This document shows positions 1 to 8,164 of a stretch of 64,000 nucleotides of DNA, in pieces. Both the position numbers and the translations under genes were made by a program. This DNA comes from DUML01 sp050949905 (GTDB lineage Bacteria > Bacillota > Desulfitobacteriia > Desulfitobacteriales > Syntrophobotulaceae), in contig JBMNGP010000006.1 in NCBI GenBank assembly GCA_050949905.1, forward strand, positions 186,001-250,000. The letters run 5' to 3'. The notes under the pieces were generated by a model. That model was not told where the DNA came from, did no database searches, and worked only from the letters and a program-made list of their open reading frames with translations. Positions within the stretch are counted from its first letter, which is position 1. Each line of letters opens with the position of its first letter.

Positions 1-1199
1 TAATCCTTATTATCATGGGCTTTCTTTTTATCGGGTGCTTGTCTTTTAACCGGTTGTTCGGCAACCGTTAGTTCCACTGATTTGCCTTCGATTTTAATCC
101 TTTGGGTTTGAGGACCCTTTTTATTATCCGGTCCAGGACGTCCTCCTGGTGCAGGCTTGCGGCTACCTTCATTGAAGGGACGACCTGTACCGGGAGGTCT
201 CCTGCCATCATCTCCGGGACGTTGTCCCCCTGGAGTACGAAAATCTCCTTGGGGTCGAGGCTGAAACGGCCTATCTCCACCAATGGGTTGTCTGGCGCCG
301 GTTGGTTTTCGCAATGCTTCAGATCTTGGGCTCTGAGGCCTTGGCCTAAACCCATCATCCATCCGTTGTCCCCGAGGACGTCCGCTTTCAGTTGAGGGGC
401 GTCCATCGAGAGGCCTTCTCGGATCTCCCAGCGACCTTTGCTCTGGAGGACGCATTTCACCAGGCGGCCTCTTTATTTCTCCTGCTGGCCTTGAACCTGC
501 CGGACGCATCTCTCCGGGAGGCCTTTGACCTTGTGGGCGTCTCATTTCACCAGGGGGTCTTTGACCAGGTGGTCTCATTTCACCAGGGGGCCTTTGCCCA
601 AGTGGTCTCATTTCGCCTGGCGGCCGTTGGCCAGGTGGTCTTTTCATTTCCCCTACCGGCCTTGAACCTGCCGGAGGCATCTCTCTAGAAGGCCTTTGGC
701 CTTGTGGGCGTCTCATTTCACCAGGGGGTCTTTGACCAGGTGGTCTCATTTCACCCGGAGGTCTTTGACCAGGTGGTCTCATTTCACCAGGAGGGCGTTG
801 GCTAGGTGGTCTCATTTCACCCGGGGGCCGTTGGCCAGGTGGCCTCATTTCGCCCGGTGGCCGTTGGCCAGGTGGTCTCCTTGGTATTAGCTTCTGTCCT
901 TCATCGGGGAGTTTCTTATTTTCCGGAGGCCTACCTGCTTCCTCGGAGGGCTTTTTCCTTACTTCCTGCTCAATTTGTTTTTCTCCCGATCCTGGGCTGA
1001 TACTTTCGACTTTTTCTGACCCTTTGTCTTTGACTTGTCCTGTATTGGATAAATACTTTTGTTTAACCTTAGCGGCGTCTTCCTCTGTAACAACACTAAG
1101 ATGATTCTTAACGCCTACACCAATATTATTCAACTGTTGAATAAGTTCTTTACTAGGGATATTTAATTCTTTTGCCAGTTCGTGAACCCGAATCGTCAC
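1..1199 (-). CDS. infB: Translation initiation factor IF-2, N-terminal part (runs off the left edge)
   Basis: IF-2 is the GTPase that brings initiator fMet-tRNA to the 30S subunit. Only the first 399 codons are present; the GTPase and tRNA-binding domains lie outside the window. The start is GTG at 1199, seven bases after a GGAGG, and the protein begins MTIRVHELAKELNIPSKEL, a typical IF2_N domain (residues 1-50). Residues 50-107 are charged linker. Residues 108-250 are Arg/Pro/Gly-rich repeats, and the Pro/Arg-rich disordered stretch goes on to about residue 370. The N-terminal region is already longer than that of most Firmicute IF-2 proteins before any second domain appears. It is the last gene seen of the rimP-nusA-ylxR-ylxQ-infB operon. 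Confidence 0.93.
   Translation of the reverse strand, partial: MTIRVHELAKELNIPSKELIQQLNNIGVGVKNHLSVVTEEDAAKVKQKYLSNTGQVKDKGSEKVESISPGSGEKQIEQEVRKKPSEEAGRPPENKKLPDEGQKLIPRRPPGQRPPGEMRPPGQRPPGEMRPPSQRPPGEMRPPGQRPPGEMRPPGQRPPGEMRRPQGQRPSREMPPAGSRPVGEMKRPPGQRPPGEMRPLGQRPPGEMRPPGQRPPGEMRRPQGQRPPGEMRPAGSRPAGEIKRPPGEMRPPEQRSLGDPRRPLDGRPSTESGRPRGQRMDDGFRPRPQSPRSEALRKPTGARQPIGGDRPFQPRPQGDFRTPGGQRPGDDGRRPPGTGRPFNEGSRKPAPGGRPGPDNKKGPQTQRIKIEGKSVELTVAEQPVKRQAPDKKKAHDNKD
450..878 (-). repeat. In-frame 33-bp tandem repeats in infB (RPPGQRPPGEM units)
   Basis: The unit RPPGQRPPGEM (11 residues, 33 bp) occurs five times in a row at IF-2 residues 108-162. Variant units (RRPQGQRPSREM, PPAGSRPVGEMK) follow, and then a second block starts again near residue 187. 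Residues 152-190 and 209-247 are near copies offset by 57 residues (171 bp), so the array grew at two scales. The repeats stay in frame and are free of stops. The region is strongly basic because of Arg, with no aromatic residues. Confidence 0.92.
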
Positions 1200-1333
1200 A
1201 GTGTCACCTCCAAAAAACGAGAATAAGAATATAACCTTTCAACTCCTTGTAAATCTATTTCCGAACATTCCTCTTTCTTGAGCAAAGGACATTCCCCCTA
1301 ATTAGTAATCTGGCGTGGGAAGCATATCCTTAC

Positions 1334-1639
1334 TTAGGTGGATATGCCCTTTTCTTTGAGAATAGCTTGGGCAAAACCCTTATCCATGATTAATATAGTT
1401 GATCTGGGGGAAAGTCCTAGCGCCAATCCTAATTCCTGCTTGTTTTCTTCAATCAGCACCGGTATATTAATATCTTTCGCCCATCTACTAAATTTATTAA
1501 TTGCTCCCGGAGAATCTTTAGCAATTAATAACAAGTACCCTTTTTTCTTTTTAAGCAGTGCTTCAACTTGTGATTCCCCTGAAGCTATTTGACCAGCACG
1601 TCTGGCTATACCTAATAAAGCAGAAATTTTTGGCGTCAA
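1334..1639 (-). CDS. ylxQ: L7Ae-family RNA-binding protein YlxQ
   Basis: A 101-residue member of the L7Ae/L30e/S12e/Gadd45 RNA-binding family. The N-terminus reads MTPKISALLGIARRAGQIASGE, which matches the YlxQ family found between ylxR and infB in Firmicutes; family members bind kink-turn-like RNA. The start is a TTG at 1639 that overlaps the TGA stop of ylxR, so the two genes are translationally coupled, and only a weak Shine-Dalgarno site is visible. The precise role is not known. Confidence 0.85.
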   Translation of the reverse strand: MTPKISALLGIARRAGQIASGESQVEALLKKKKGYLLLIAKDSPGAINKFSRWAKDINIPVLIEENKQELGLALGLSPRSTILIMDKGFAQAILKEKGIST

Positions 1640-1902
1640 GAAGAATTCATCTGCCTTTCAATTTCCCTTATCATTTCTTCAGGAGGTTTGATGCTGAAGG
1701 TTTTCTCAAAGCGATGCTGCTTCAACGCCTTGGCCAAACACTCTTTATTGGCGCAAAGATAAGCTCCCCGCCCGTTCTTCTTGGAGGTTGGATCATATTC
1801 CAATAATCCTTCGGGTGTTTTTACAATCCTTAATAACTCTTTCTTGGGTTTCATCTCCTGACATCCTAAACACATTCTGAGCGGGATCTTGCGTACTTTC
1901 AT
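1636..1902 (-). CDS. ylxR: YlxR (DUF448) RNA-binding protein, RNase P modulator family
   Basis: An 88-residue DUF448 protein. It opens with the hallmark RMCLGCQEMKPKKELLRIV (a CxxC pair) and has the conserved NGRGAYLCANKEC in the middle, with a second Cys pair. In B. subtilis the orthologue (also called RnpM) binds the RNase P RNA and modulates it. The gene lies between nusA and ylxQ in the usual order and overlaps the TTG start of ylxQ. Confidence 0.9.
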   Translation of the reverse strand: MKVRKIPLRMCLGCQEMKPKKELLRIVKTPEGLLEYDPTSKKNGRGAYLCANKECLAKALKQHRFEKTFSIKPPEEMIREIERQMNSS

Positions 1903-1954
1903 TCTTTCACCTTACAAATTTATTTTATTATTCTACCTATATATGCTTTAAGCT

Positions 1955-3703
1955 TCATTTTGAGCTTTTCTTCTTAGAACTTCTTTTACCAATCTTTGAT
2001 GGTGTCTGGTTATAGTCTTTGTCTTGATAAACGTCATATTCTCCATAATTACCTTCAGGATACTTTTTTTCGCTACCTTGGGCAGAGTCCTCATAATCTT
2101 GATTCTCTACATGGTCGGTGTATTCCCCATCTTCTCCGTAGTCTTCATACTTGTTACCCTGTGGATATTCCTCGCGCCCATCGCCTTCTGTGTAGTCGTT
2201 GTACTCTTCGCTATAATCACCAAAATCACCATCTTCAGCATATTCATAATCTTCGCCTTCGGCGTAATCTTCGTATTCTCCGTCTTCGGTATAATAATAC
2301 TCTTCACCGTCTAAGTAGTCCTCGTATTCTCCTTCTTCAGCGTAGTCATATTCCTCGCCTTCTACATAATCCTCATATTCACCGTCTTCAACATATTCAT
2401 AATCTTCGCCTTCGGCGTAATCTTCATATTCCCCGTCTTCGGCATATTCATAACCTTCACCTTCGGTGTAATCTTCATATTCCCCGTCCTCAGCATATTC
2501 ATAACCTTGGCCTTCGGCGTAATCTTCATATTCTCCATCATCAGCATATTCATAATCTTCGCCTTCTAAATAACCCTCGTACTCTTCAGCGTAACCTTCT
2601 TGAGCATAAGTGGGATCATAATAATCATCATGGCTTTCCATAGGCGGCTCCACCGGGATGAGGTTTAAAGCTCGAGCTTGAGTTTCATTTTTTATATCTA
2701 TTTTCCAGCTGGTTAGTTTAGCTGCCAGTCTAGCATTTTGACCTTCCTTACCTATGGCAAGGGATAACTGGTAATCCGGCACTACAACTAAGGTAACTTT
2801 TTCCTCGTGTTTGGGATATACTCCCAACACTTTAGCAGGTGATAAAGCATTAGAAACAAACTCAACAGGATCTGCTGACCAGTTAATAATGTCCATTTTC
2901 TCACCCTTAAGTTCATTGACAATATTTTGCACCCGACTGCCTTTAGGCCCAACACAAGCTCCAACCGGATCAACATTTTTATCCTTGGAGTAAACAGCAA
3001 TTTTAGATCTTGCTCCTGCTTCTCTGGCTACAGCTTTAATTTCCACAATTCCATCATGGATTTCCGGTACTTCCAATTCAAAAAGTCTCTTGATAAGACC
3101 GGGATGAGTCCGTGAAAGATGAATCTGGGGCCCTTTAGTTGTCTTCTTGACTTCGACAACAAATGTTTTGATGCGTTCAAAAGGTTCGTAATTTTCGCCG
3201 GGTATTTGTTCGGAAGCCGGTAAAACAGCCTCAACTTTACCCAAATCAATAATTACATTACGCTGCTCATAGCGTTGAACAATCCCGGTAACAATATCAC
3301 CTTCGCGATTAATATATTCATCGTAGATTAAACCCCGTTCTGCTTCCCGGATTCGCTGTACTACAACTTGTTTAGCAGTTTGCGCAGCAATCCTCCCAAA
3401 TTCTTTAGGGGTAACTTCGAATTCTACGATGTCCCCTAAAACATAGTTAGGATTAATCTTTTGCGCGTCCTCCAAAGAAATCTGAATCCGCTCATCTTCA
3501 ACATTTTCAACGACGTTCTTCTGAGCGTAGACTTTAATTTCTCCGGTAAGGCGATCTATCTGAATTCTTACATTTTGTAAAGAAGAAAAATTCTTTTTGT
3601 AAGCTGAGATCAATGCAGCTTCTATGGCTTCAAACAGTATTTCTGCAGAAATGCCTTTTTCTTTTTCTAATTCTTGAATTGCTTCAATGAATTCCATATT
3701 CAT
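1955..3703 (-). CDS. nusA: Transcription termination/antitermination factor NusA with a long acidic repeat tail
   Basis: NusA binds RNA polymerase and nascent RNA and controls pausing, termination and antitermination. Visible domains are the N-terminal polymerase-binding domain (residues 1-130), S1 (about 135-200), KH1 with VGACVGPKGSRV (248-258) and KH2 with LAIGKEGQNARLA (315-327). The core ends near residue 352, like the B. subtilis protein (about 370 residues). The total here is 582 residues because of a C-terminal extension of about 230 residues made of Glu, Asp, Tyr and Gly, ending in a basic SKIGKRSSKKKSSK. This tail does not resemble the acidic AR domains of E. coli NusA. The gene lies 45 bp downstream of rimP, in one operon with ylxR, ylxQ and infB. 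Confidence 0.96.
   Translation of the reverse strand: MNMEFIEAIQELEKEKGISAEILFEAIEAALISAYKKNFSSLQNVRIQIDRLTGEIKVYAQKNVVENVEDERIQISLEDAQKINPNYVLGDIVEFEVTPKEFGRIAAQTAKQVVVQRIREAERGLIYDEYINREGDIVTGIVQRYEQRNVIIDLGKVEAVLPASEQIPGENYEPFERIKTFVVEVKKTTKGPQIHLSRTHPGLIKRLFELEVPEIHDGIVEIKAVAREAGARSKIAVYSKDKNVDPVGACVGPKGSRVQNIVNELKGEKMDIINWSADPVEFVSNALSPAKVLGVYPKHEEKVTLVVVPDYQLSLAIGKEGQNARLAAKLTSWKIDIKNETQARALNLIPVEPPMESHDDYYDPTYAQEGYAEEYEGYLEGEDYEYADDGEYEDYAEGQGYEYAEDGEYEDYTEGEGYEYAEDGEYEDYAEGEDYEYVEDGEYEDYVEGEEYDYAEEGEYEDYLDGEEYYYTEDGEYEDYAEGEDYEYAEDGDFGDYSEEYNDYTEGDGREEYPQGNKYEDYGEDGEYTDHVENQDYEDSAQGSEKKYPEGNYGEYDVYQDKDYNQTPSKIGKRSSKKKSSK
2207..2563 (-). repeat. Seven in-frame 51-bp repeats in the NusA tail
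   Basis: Seven consecutive 17-residue units of the form GEDYEYAEDGEYEDYAE cover NusA residues 381-499. The GEYEDY core is the most constant part; the seventh unit has drifted to GDFGDY. The unit is highly acidic, with four or five Tyr per unit and no Lys or Arg. The frame is kept throughout, and the antisense open frames here are only by-products of the repeat. Confidence 0.93.
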
Positions 3704-3748
3704 CTGGCCTAATTCCCCCTTTATGTACTTCTTAAAACTCAGTACTTT

Positions 3749-4207
3749 TTAAAACTCAAAAGTAAGATGAGCTCTCTCCACTAATTCCCAAGGAATAGCT
3801 ATTTGTTGGCCTTCATATTCAAGTACAACCTTATTGTCTTCTAAGCCCTTGAGATTTCCGGTAAAACATGTATAGCCCTGATAAGGCTCAGTGGAATAAA
3901 CACTGATTAGTTCTCCCTTATATTTTTCGTAATCCTCTCTTTTCTTCAGGGGTCTTTCTATTCCTGGAGAAGAGACCTCCAGCATGTAAGCCTGGGGAAT
4001 AAGGTTCTCCCGGTCAAGTGCCTCACCAATTTTATGACTGACAGAGGCACAATCATCAATATCGACGCCACCGTCTTTGTCTATATAAAGCCTTAGAAAC
4101 CAATGAGCACCTTCTTTAACATATTCGACCTCTACTAGTTCAAGGTTTAGTTCTGCTATTAGAGGTTCAGCTAATTGTCTGACTTGATTAAGAACAGATG
4201 CACTCAT
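3749..4207 (-). CDS. rimP: Ribosome maturation factor RimP
   Basis: A 152-residue protein with the RimP N-terminal domain (LAEPLIAELNLELVEVEYVKEG), the DIDDCASVSHKIGEALD segment and the hallmark LEVSSPGIERPLKKREDYEKY at the domain junction, followed by an SH3-like C-terminal domain. RimP helps 30S subunit assembly. It is the first gene of the rimP-nusA-ylxR-ylxQ-infB operon, preceded by 233 bp of non-coding DNA with a terminator hairpin for polC. Length and order are typical. Confidence 0.95.
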   Translation of the reverse strand: MSASVLNQVRQLAEPLIAELNLELVEVEYVKEGAHWFLRLYIDKDGGVDIDDCASVSHKIGEALDRENLIPQAYMLEVSSPGIERPLKKREDYEKYKGELISVYSTEPYQGYTCFTGNLKGLEDNKVVLEYEGQQIAIPWELVERAHLTFEF

Positions 4208-4343
4208 ATTCTTACCCCTTTGCCAACATTTTTAGTTAAAGCCTTTCTCTAATCTCTTCTCTTTAAGGGATACCGCTAGCAAAATAACTTTGTCGGGTAT
4301 TTTTCGAGACTAAAAATTTTGATTTTTTGTGGTACCAAATGAA

Positions 4344-4363
4344 AGAGTGGGTAATCCCCACTC
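4344..4363 (-). terminator. Probable terminator downstream of polC
   Basis: On the minus strand a GAGTGGG/CCCACTC stem closes a small loop and is followed by TTTCATTTGG, a modest U-rich run. It lies in the 233-bp gap between polC and rimP (4208-4440), where it would end the upstream operon and leave rimP-nusA-infB with its own start. The rest of the gap is AT-rich, with no other element I can support. Confidence 0.55.
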
Positions 4364-4440
4364 CAACCGAAAAACATGCTTCAAATAAATTCCTTCTTAA
4401 ATATATCATATACTTTATTGGTCTGCAATATTCGCCGTAA

Positions 4441-7400
4441 CTAAAACAAACTTAATTGATTTTTTTGCGGTAAACCTTGCAAACAACCATGCCGCCCCAA
4501 AACTTCAATTACTGTTTTACTGAGTTTGCCACGATTTTGCAAATCCTCGACTGATCTTATTAAACCGCTGTCTCTTAAACTTTCCAGACTGGCAGCAGCA
4601 GTCTTGCCTACTCCTTGCAGGGCCGAAAACGGCGGCAGTATGCCTTCAGGAGTTATGAGAAAACGGGTAGCGGAAGATTTCCACAGATCAACCTTAAGTA
4701 AGTTTATTTGGCGGCAATACATTTCCACGGCTAGTTCTAAAATGGTAAGCAGATTTTTTTCTTTGGCTGTGGCATTATTGCCCTTGCGCATAATTTCTTC
4801 TATGGCGGCTCGGCATTTTTCTACCCCGCCGGTAATGAGTTCCGCATCGAATTCATCAGCGCGAACCGTGAAGAAAGTAGCGTAAAATGCCTCAGGATAA
4901 TAAACCTTAAACCAAGCTATTCTAAAGGCCATAGTAACATAGGCAACAGCATGGGCTTTAGGAAACATATAGCTTATTTTTTGGCAGGATTCAATATACC
5001 ATTCGGGGACGTCATGTTCCCGCATGGCAGCAATATCCTCCGGTTTTAATCCTTTTCCTTTCCGGACTTGCTCCATGATCTGAAAAGCATGGCTGGAATC
5101 CATCCCTTTTTGAATTAGATAAAGCATGATATCATCCCGACAGGCTATGATTTGAGAAATATCAGCCGTACCGTTTAAAACCAAATCCTGTGCATTGCCG
5201 ACCCAGACATTTGTCCCATGGGATAAGCCGGAAATTCTCACTAAGTGAGAAAAGGTAGTAGGTTTGGTATCCTCCAACATTTGCCGGACAAATTTTGTGC
5301 CAAATTCCGGGATTCCCAAAGTTCCGGTTTTAGCTCCTATTTCCTCCGGTGTTACTCCAAGAGCTTCTGTTCCAGAGAAAAGCGATAAAGTCTTCTGGTC
5401 ATCAAGTCTTATTTTTTGGGCATCAATTCCGGTAAGATCTTCGAGCATTTTAATTGAGGTCGGATCGTCATGCCCTAAAATATCAAGTTTAACTAAACGA
5501 CCGGATATTGAATGGTAATCAAAGTGCGTAGTAATAATATCTGAGGCGGTATCATTAGCAGGCCTTTGCAAAGGCGTAAAATCAAAAACATCGCAATCCT
5601 TAGGCAGAACCATTAATCCCCCTGGGTGCTGGCCGGTCGTTCTTTTAACCCCTGCACACCCCTGAACAAGTCTGTTTAATTCGGTTTGATTATAACGAAT
5701 ATTTCTCTCTTCCAAATAATTCTTGACAAAACCATAAGCTGTCTTTTCAGCCACCGTGGAAATAGTACCTGCCCTAAAAACATTTTCCCGCCCAAAAATT
5801 TCCTCTGTATATTTGTGAGCTCGCGGTTGATACTCTCCCGAAAAGTTCAAGTCAATATCCGGTACTTTATCTCCTTTAAAACCAAGAAAAGTTTCAAAGG
5901 GAATATCATGTCCATCCTTGTCCAAAGGTCTTCCGCAGTTAGGGCAATTTTTATCCGGGAGGTCTACCCCCGAGCCAACACTGCCGTCTTGAATAAACTC
6001 GGAATAAAGACAAACGGGATTAGCGCAGCGATAATGAGGAGGAAGTGGGTTAACTTCAGTAATACCTGTAAAGGTAGCCACCAGAGAAGACCCGACCGAT
6101 CCTCTGGAACCTACTAAATACCCGTCTTCGTTTGATTTTTTAACCAGTAAATGAGCAATCAGATAGAGTACGGAGAATCCGTTGCCTATAATGGAATCAA
6201 GTTCTTTTTGGAGAGTCTTTTGCACAATTTCCGGCAGCGGGTCACCATACAATTCATGGGCTTTACTCCAAGCCATGCTCATAATTTTTTCCGGTGCTCC
6301 TTCAATTTTGGGTTCATATAATTCATCGGGAAAAGGTTTAAGGCTTTCAATCTGCTCGGCAATTAGCTTGGTATTGGCTACGACAACTTGATAAGCTTCC
6401 TCGCCAAGATAAGCAAACTCTTGGAGCATTTCTTCCGTAGTCCTATAGTACAACAGCGTTTGCTGGTCAGCATCGGCATAACCTTTACCGGCCATAAGGA
6501 TTCGTCTAAACACTTCATCTTCACGATCTAAAAAGTGGACATCACAGGTAGCCACTACCGGAATATTCATTTCCCGGCCCAAGGAGACTATTTGTCTATT
6601 AATATCCTGCAGGTAGGCAATATCCGGGACATCGCCCCGCTGGATTAAAAAAAGATTGTTCCCCGTTGGCTGGATTTCCAGATAATCATAATAAGAAGCT
6701 ATTTTCCATAATTCTTCCTTGCTGGCTCCTTTAAGTATGGCTCTCATCAATTCGCCGGCTTCACACGCAGAACCGAGTATTAATCCTTCCCTATAAGTAT
6801 TAAGTAAAGATCGCGGTATCCGTGGCCTACGGTAGAAATGCTTTATATGGGATTCGGTTACTAATTTATAGAGATTTTTCAGGCCTGTTTTATTTTTAGC
6901 AAGAATAATAATGTGATAATAAGGGGTTTTAGCTTTATCATGTCTTTGGTCTTCAGAATCATCAACTAAATACCCTTCCATGCCCAAAATAACTTTAACG
7001 CCAAATTTCTTTCCTGCCTCGGTGGCATCAGGAAAAGCCTGCACCACACCATGATCAGTTATGGCAATGGCCTCATGTCCCCATTCACTGGCACGCCGAA
7101 TTAGGCTTTGTACCGAAGACATGCCGTCCATTTCAGACATCTTGGTGTGCAGGTGCAGCTCGACCCTCTTCTCTGCAGCATTATCCATTCTGCGAAGCGG
7201 CTGGATAGGGATAATATCCGTGGGTCTAAGAGTTAACTCTGTTGTATATCTGTCAAATTGAACTTGCCCTCGAATTTTTAGCCAATCACCTTTATTGATG
7301 GCCAGAAGAGGCTGCCCTTCTTCGAAAAACATTTTGCAGCTAATCGAGTTGGTTCTATCGGTTAAGCCGAATGTTAAAAGCTGCCGTCCGCTTTTGAGTA

Positions 7401-8124
7401 CCCTAATGTCCGCCTCGCAAACTTCCCCTTGGACTATAACCTGTTTCTCTTCCTCAGTAATATCTTTTAAGGCTCGGACTACACCATGGAATTCCTTTCC
7501 CAGCAAAACTTTTGGCCTGGCTTCCTTTTTCGCAGCCTGCCTGAAAGAAAGAAGTTCTTCAATATATTTTTGTTCTTCTTTTTCAGGGTCAAAACACTGT
7601 TCTTCTTCAGCAATCAGCCCGTCTATTTCCCAAAGAACTTTTATCTGGAGGCCAAACTTTTGGTTAAAATATCTTTCAATAGTGGCTTGTTTGGAGCGAC
7701 AGTATTCCATGGCTGCCAGATTAGGAACAAAAAAAGTTAGCCTGTTATCCTCCAGTTCATGTTTTACAGACGGATGCAGCCAACCTTGAAGAGAAGGAAG
7801 CAGCTCAACAAGGTCCTGGATTATTTCCGGCCAGTATTTAGCAGCCACTTCCTCCAAGGTTGCTTCAGCTAACCGTTGAGTTTGGATTTCAATCTTTATC
7901 CCATTATTTAATTTTTTCGCCAACGCTAGTCCTAAACCTTCCAAAAGCTCTGGTTCTATGAAGTCGGACAGGGAAAGGTGGAGTACCCATTTCCTTTCTT
8001 GCGGAAAAACCTCCACCCTTTTTAACACTATCTTATCGCTATAGGGAGCTAAGCTCTTACTTACCTCTTCCGGAAGCTGCTTAAAAAATGGTGCTTCAGA
8101 TAGTTTTACTGCAGTTTGGAACAC
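4441..8124 (-). CDS. polC: DNA polymerase III alpha subunit, PolC type, lacking the internal exonuclease domain
   Basis: This is the main replicative polymerase of low-GC Gram-positives. Domains in order: N-terminal domain (1-200), OB fold (about 210-305), PHP (VELHLHTKMSEMDG at 321-334), then palm/fingers with the zinc-knuckle Cys (700-730) and the catalytic PDIDLNFSGEYQ near 755, GVKRTTGQHPGG, LDILGHDDP and the tau-binding C-terminus. The protein has 1227 residues; B. subtilis PolC has about 1437. The missing part is the 3'-5' exonuclease normally inserted in PHP. Here GMEGYLVDD (381-389) runs almost directly into YYHIIILAKNKTGL (402-415), with no FDxETTG or other ExoI-III motif. The start is GTG after GGAGGAGAGATC. 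It lies downstream of proS. Confidence 0.96.
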   Translation of the reverse strand: MFQTAVKLSEAPFFKQLPEEVSKSLAPYSDKIVLKRVEVFPQERKWVLHLSLSDFIEPELLEGLGLALAKKLNNGIKIEIQTQRLAEATLEEVAAKYWPEIIQDLVELLPSLQGWLHPSVKHELEDNRLTFFVPNLAAMEYCRSKQATIERYFNQKFGLQIKVLWEIDGLIAEEEQCFDPEKEEQKYIEELLSFRQAAKKEARPKVLLGKEFHGVVRALKDITEEEKQVIVQGEVCEADIRVLKSGRQLLTFGLTDRTNSISCKMFFEEGQPLLAINKGDWLKIRGQVQFDRYTTELTLRPTDIIPIQPLRRMDNAAEKRVELHLHTKMSEMDGMSSVQSLIRRASEWGHEAIAITDHGVVQAFPDATEAGKKFGVKVILGMEGYLVDDSEDQRHDKAKTPYYHIIILAKNKTGLKNLYKLVTESHIKHFYRRPRIPRSLLNTYREGLILGSACEAGELMRAILKGASKEELWKIASYYDYLEIQPTGNNLFLIQRGDVPDIAYLQDINRQIVSLGREMNIPVVATCDVHFLDREDEVFRRILMAGKGYADADQQTLLYYRTTEEMLQEFAYLGEEAYQVVVANTKLIAEQIESLKPFPDELYEPKIEGAPEKIMSMAWSKAHELYGDPLPEIVQKTLQKELDSIIGNGFSVLYLIAHLLVKKSNEDGYLVGSRGSVGSSLVATFTGITEVNPLPPHYRCANPVCLYSEFIQDGSVGSGVDLPDKNCPNCGRPLDKDGHDIPFETFLGFKGDKVPDIDLNFSGEYQPRAHKYTEEIFGRENVFRAGTISTVAEKTAYGFVKNYLEERNIRYNQTELNRLVQGCAGVKRTTGQHPGGLMVLPKDCDVFDFTPLQRPANDTASDIITTHFDYHSISGRLVKLDILGHDDPTSIKMLEDLTGIDAQKIRLDDQKTLSLFSGTEALGVTPEEIGAKTGTLGIPEFGTKFVRQMLEDTKPTTFSHLVRISGLSHGTNVWVGNAQDLVLNGTADISQIIACRDDIMLYLIQKGMDSSHAFQIMEQVRKGKGLKPEDIAAMREHDVPEWYIESCQKISYMFPKAHAVAYVTMAFRIAWFKVYYPEAFYATFFTVRADEFDAELITGGVEKCRAAIEEIMRKGNNATAKEKNLLTILELAVEMYCRQINLLKVDLWKSSATRFLITPEGILPPFSALQGVGKTAAASLESLRDSGLIRSVEDLQNRGKLSKTVIEVLGRHGCLQGLPQKNQLSLF

Positions 8125-8164
8125 GATCTCTCCTCCACCAAGACAACAAACTTACGGCTTAAGG

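Noticed and set aside
450..878. Regular 33-bp repeats that could look like a CRISPR array
   Set aside because: The units are contiguous, with no unique spacers, and are translated in frame as part of IF-2.
392..1000. Plus-strand open frames opposite infB
   Set aside because: They come from the repeat structure and codon bias of infB on the other strand and have no ribosome sites or conserved features.
1996..2643. Plus-strand and alternative minus-strand frames across the NusA repeats
   Set aside because: Low-complexity shadows of the 51-bp repeats; the NusA frame continues smoothly from a well-conserved core.
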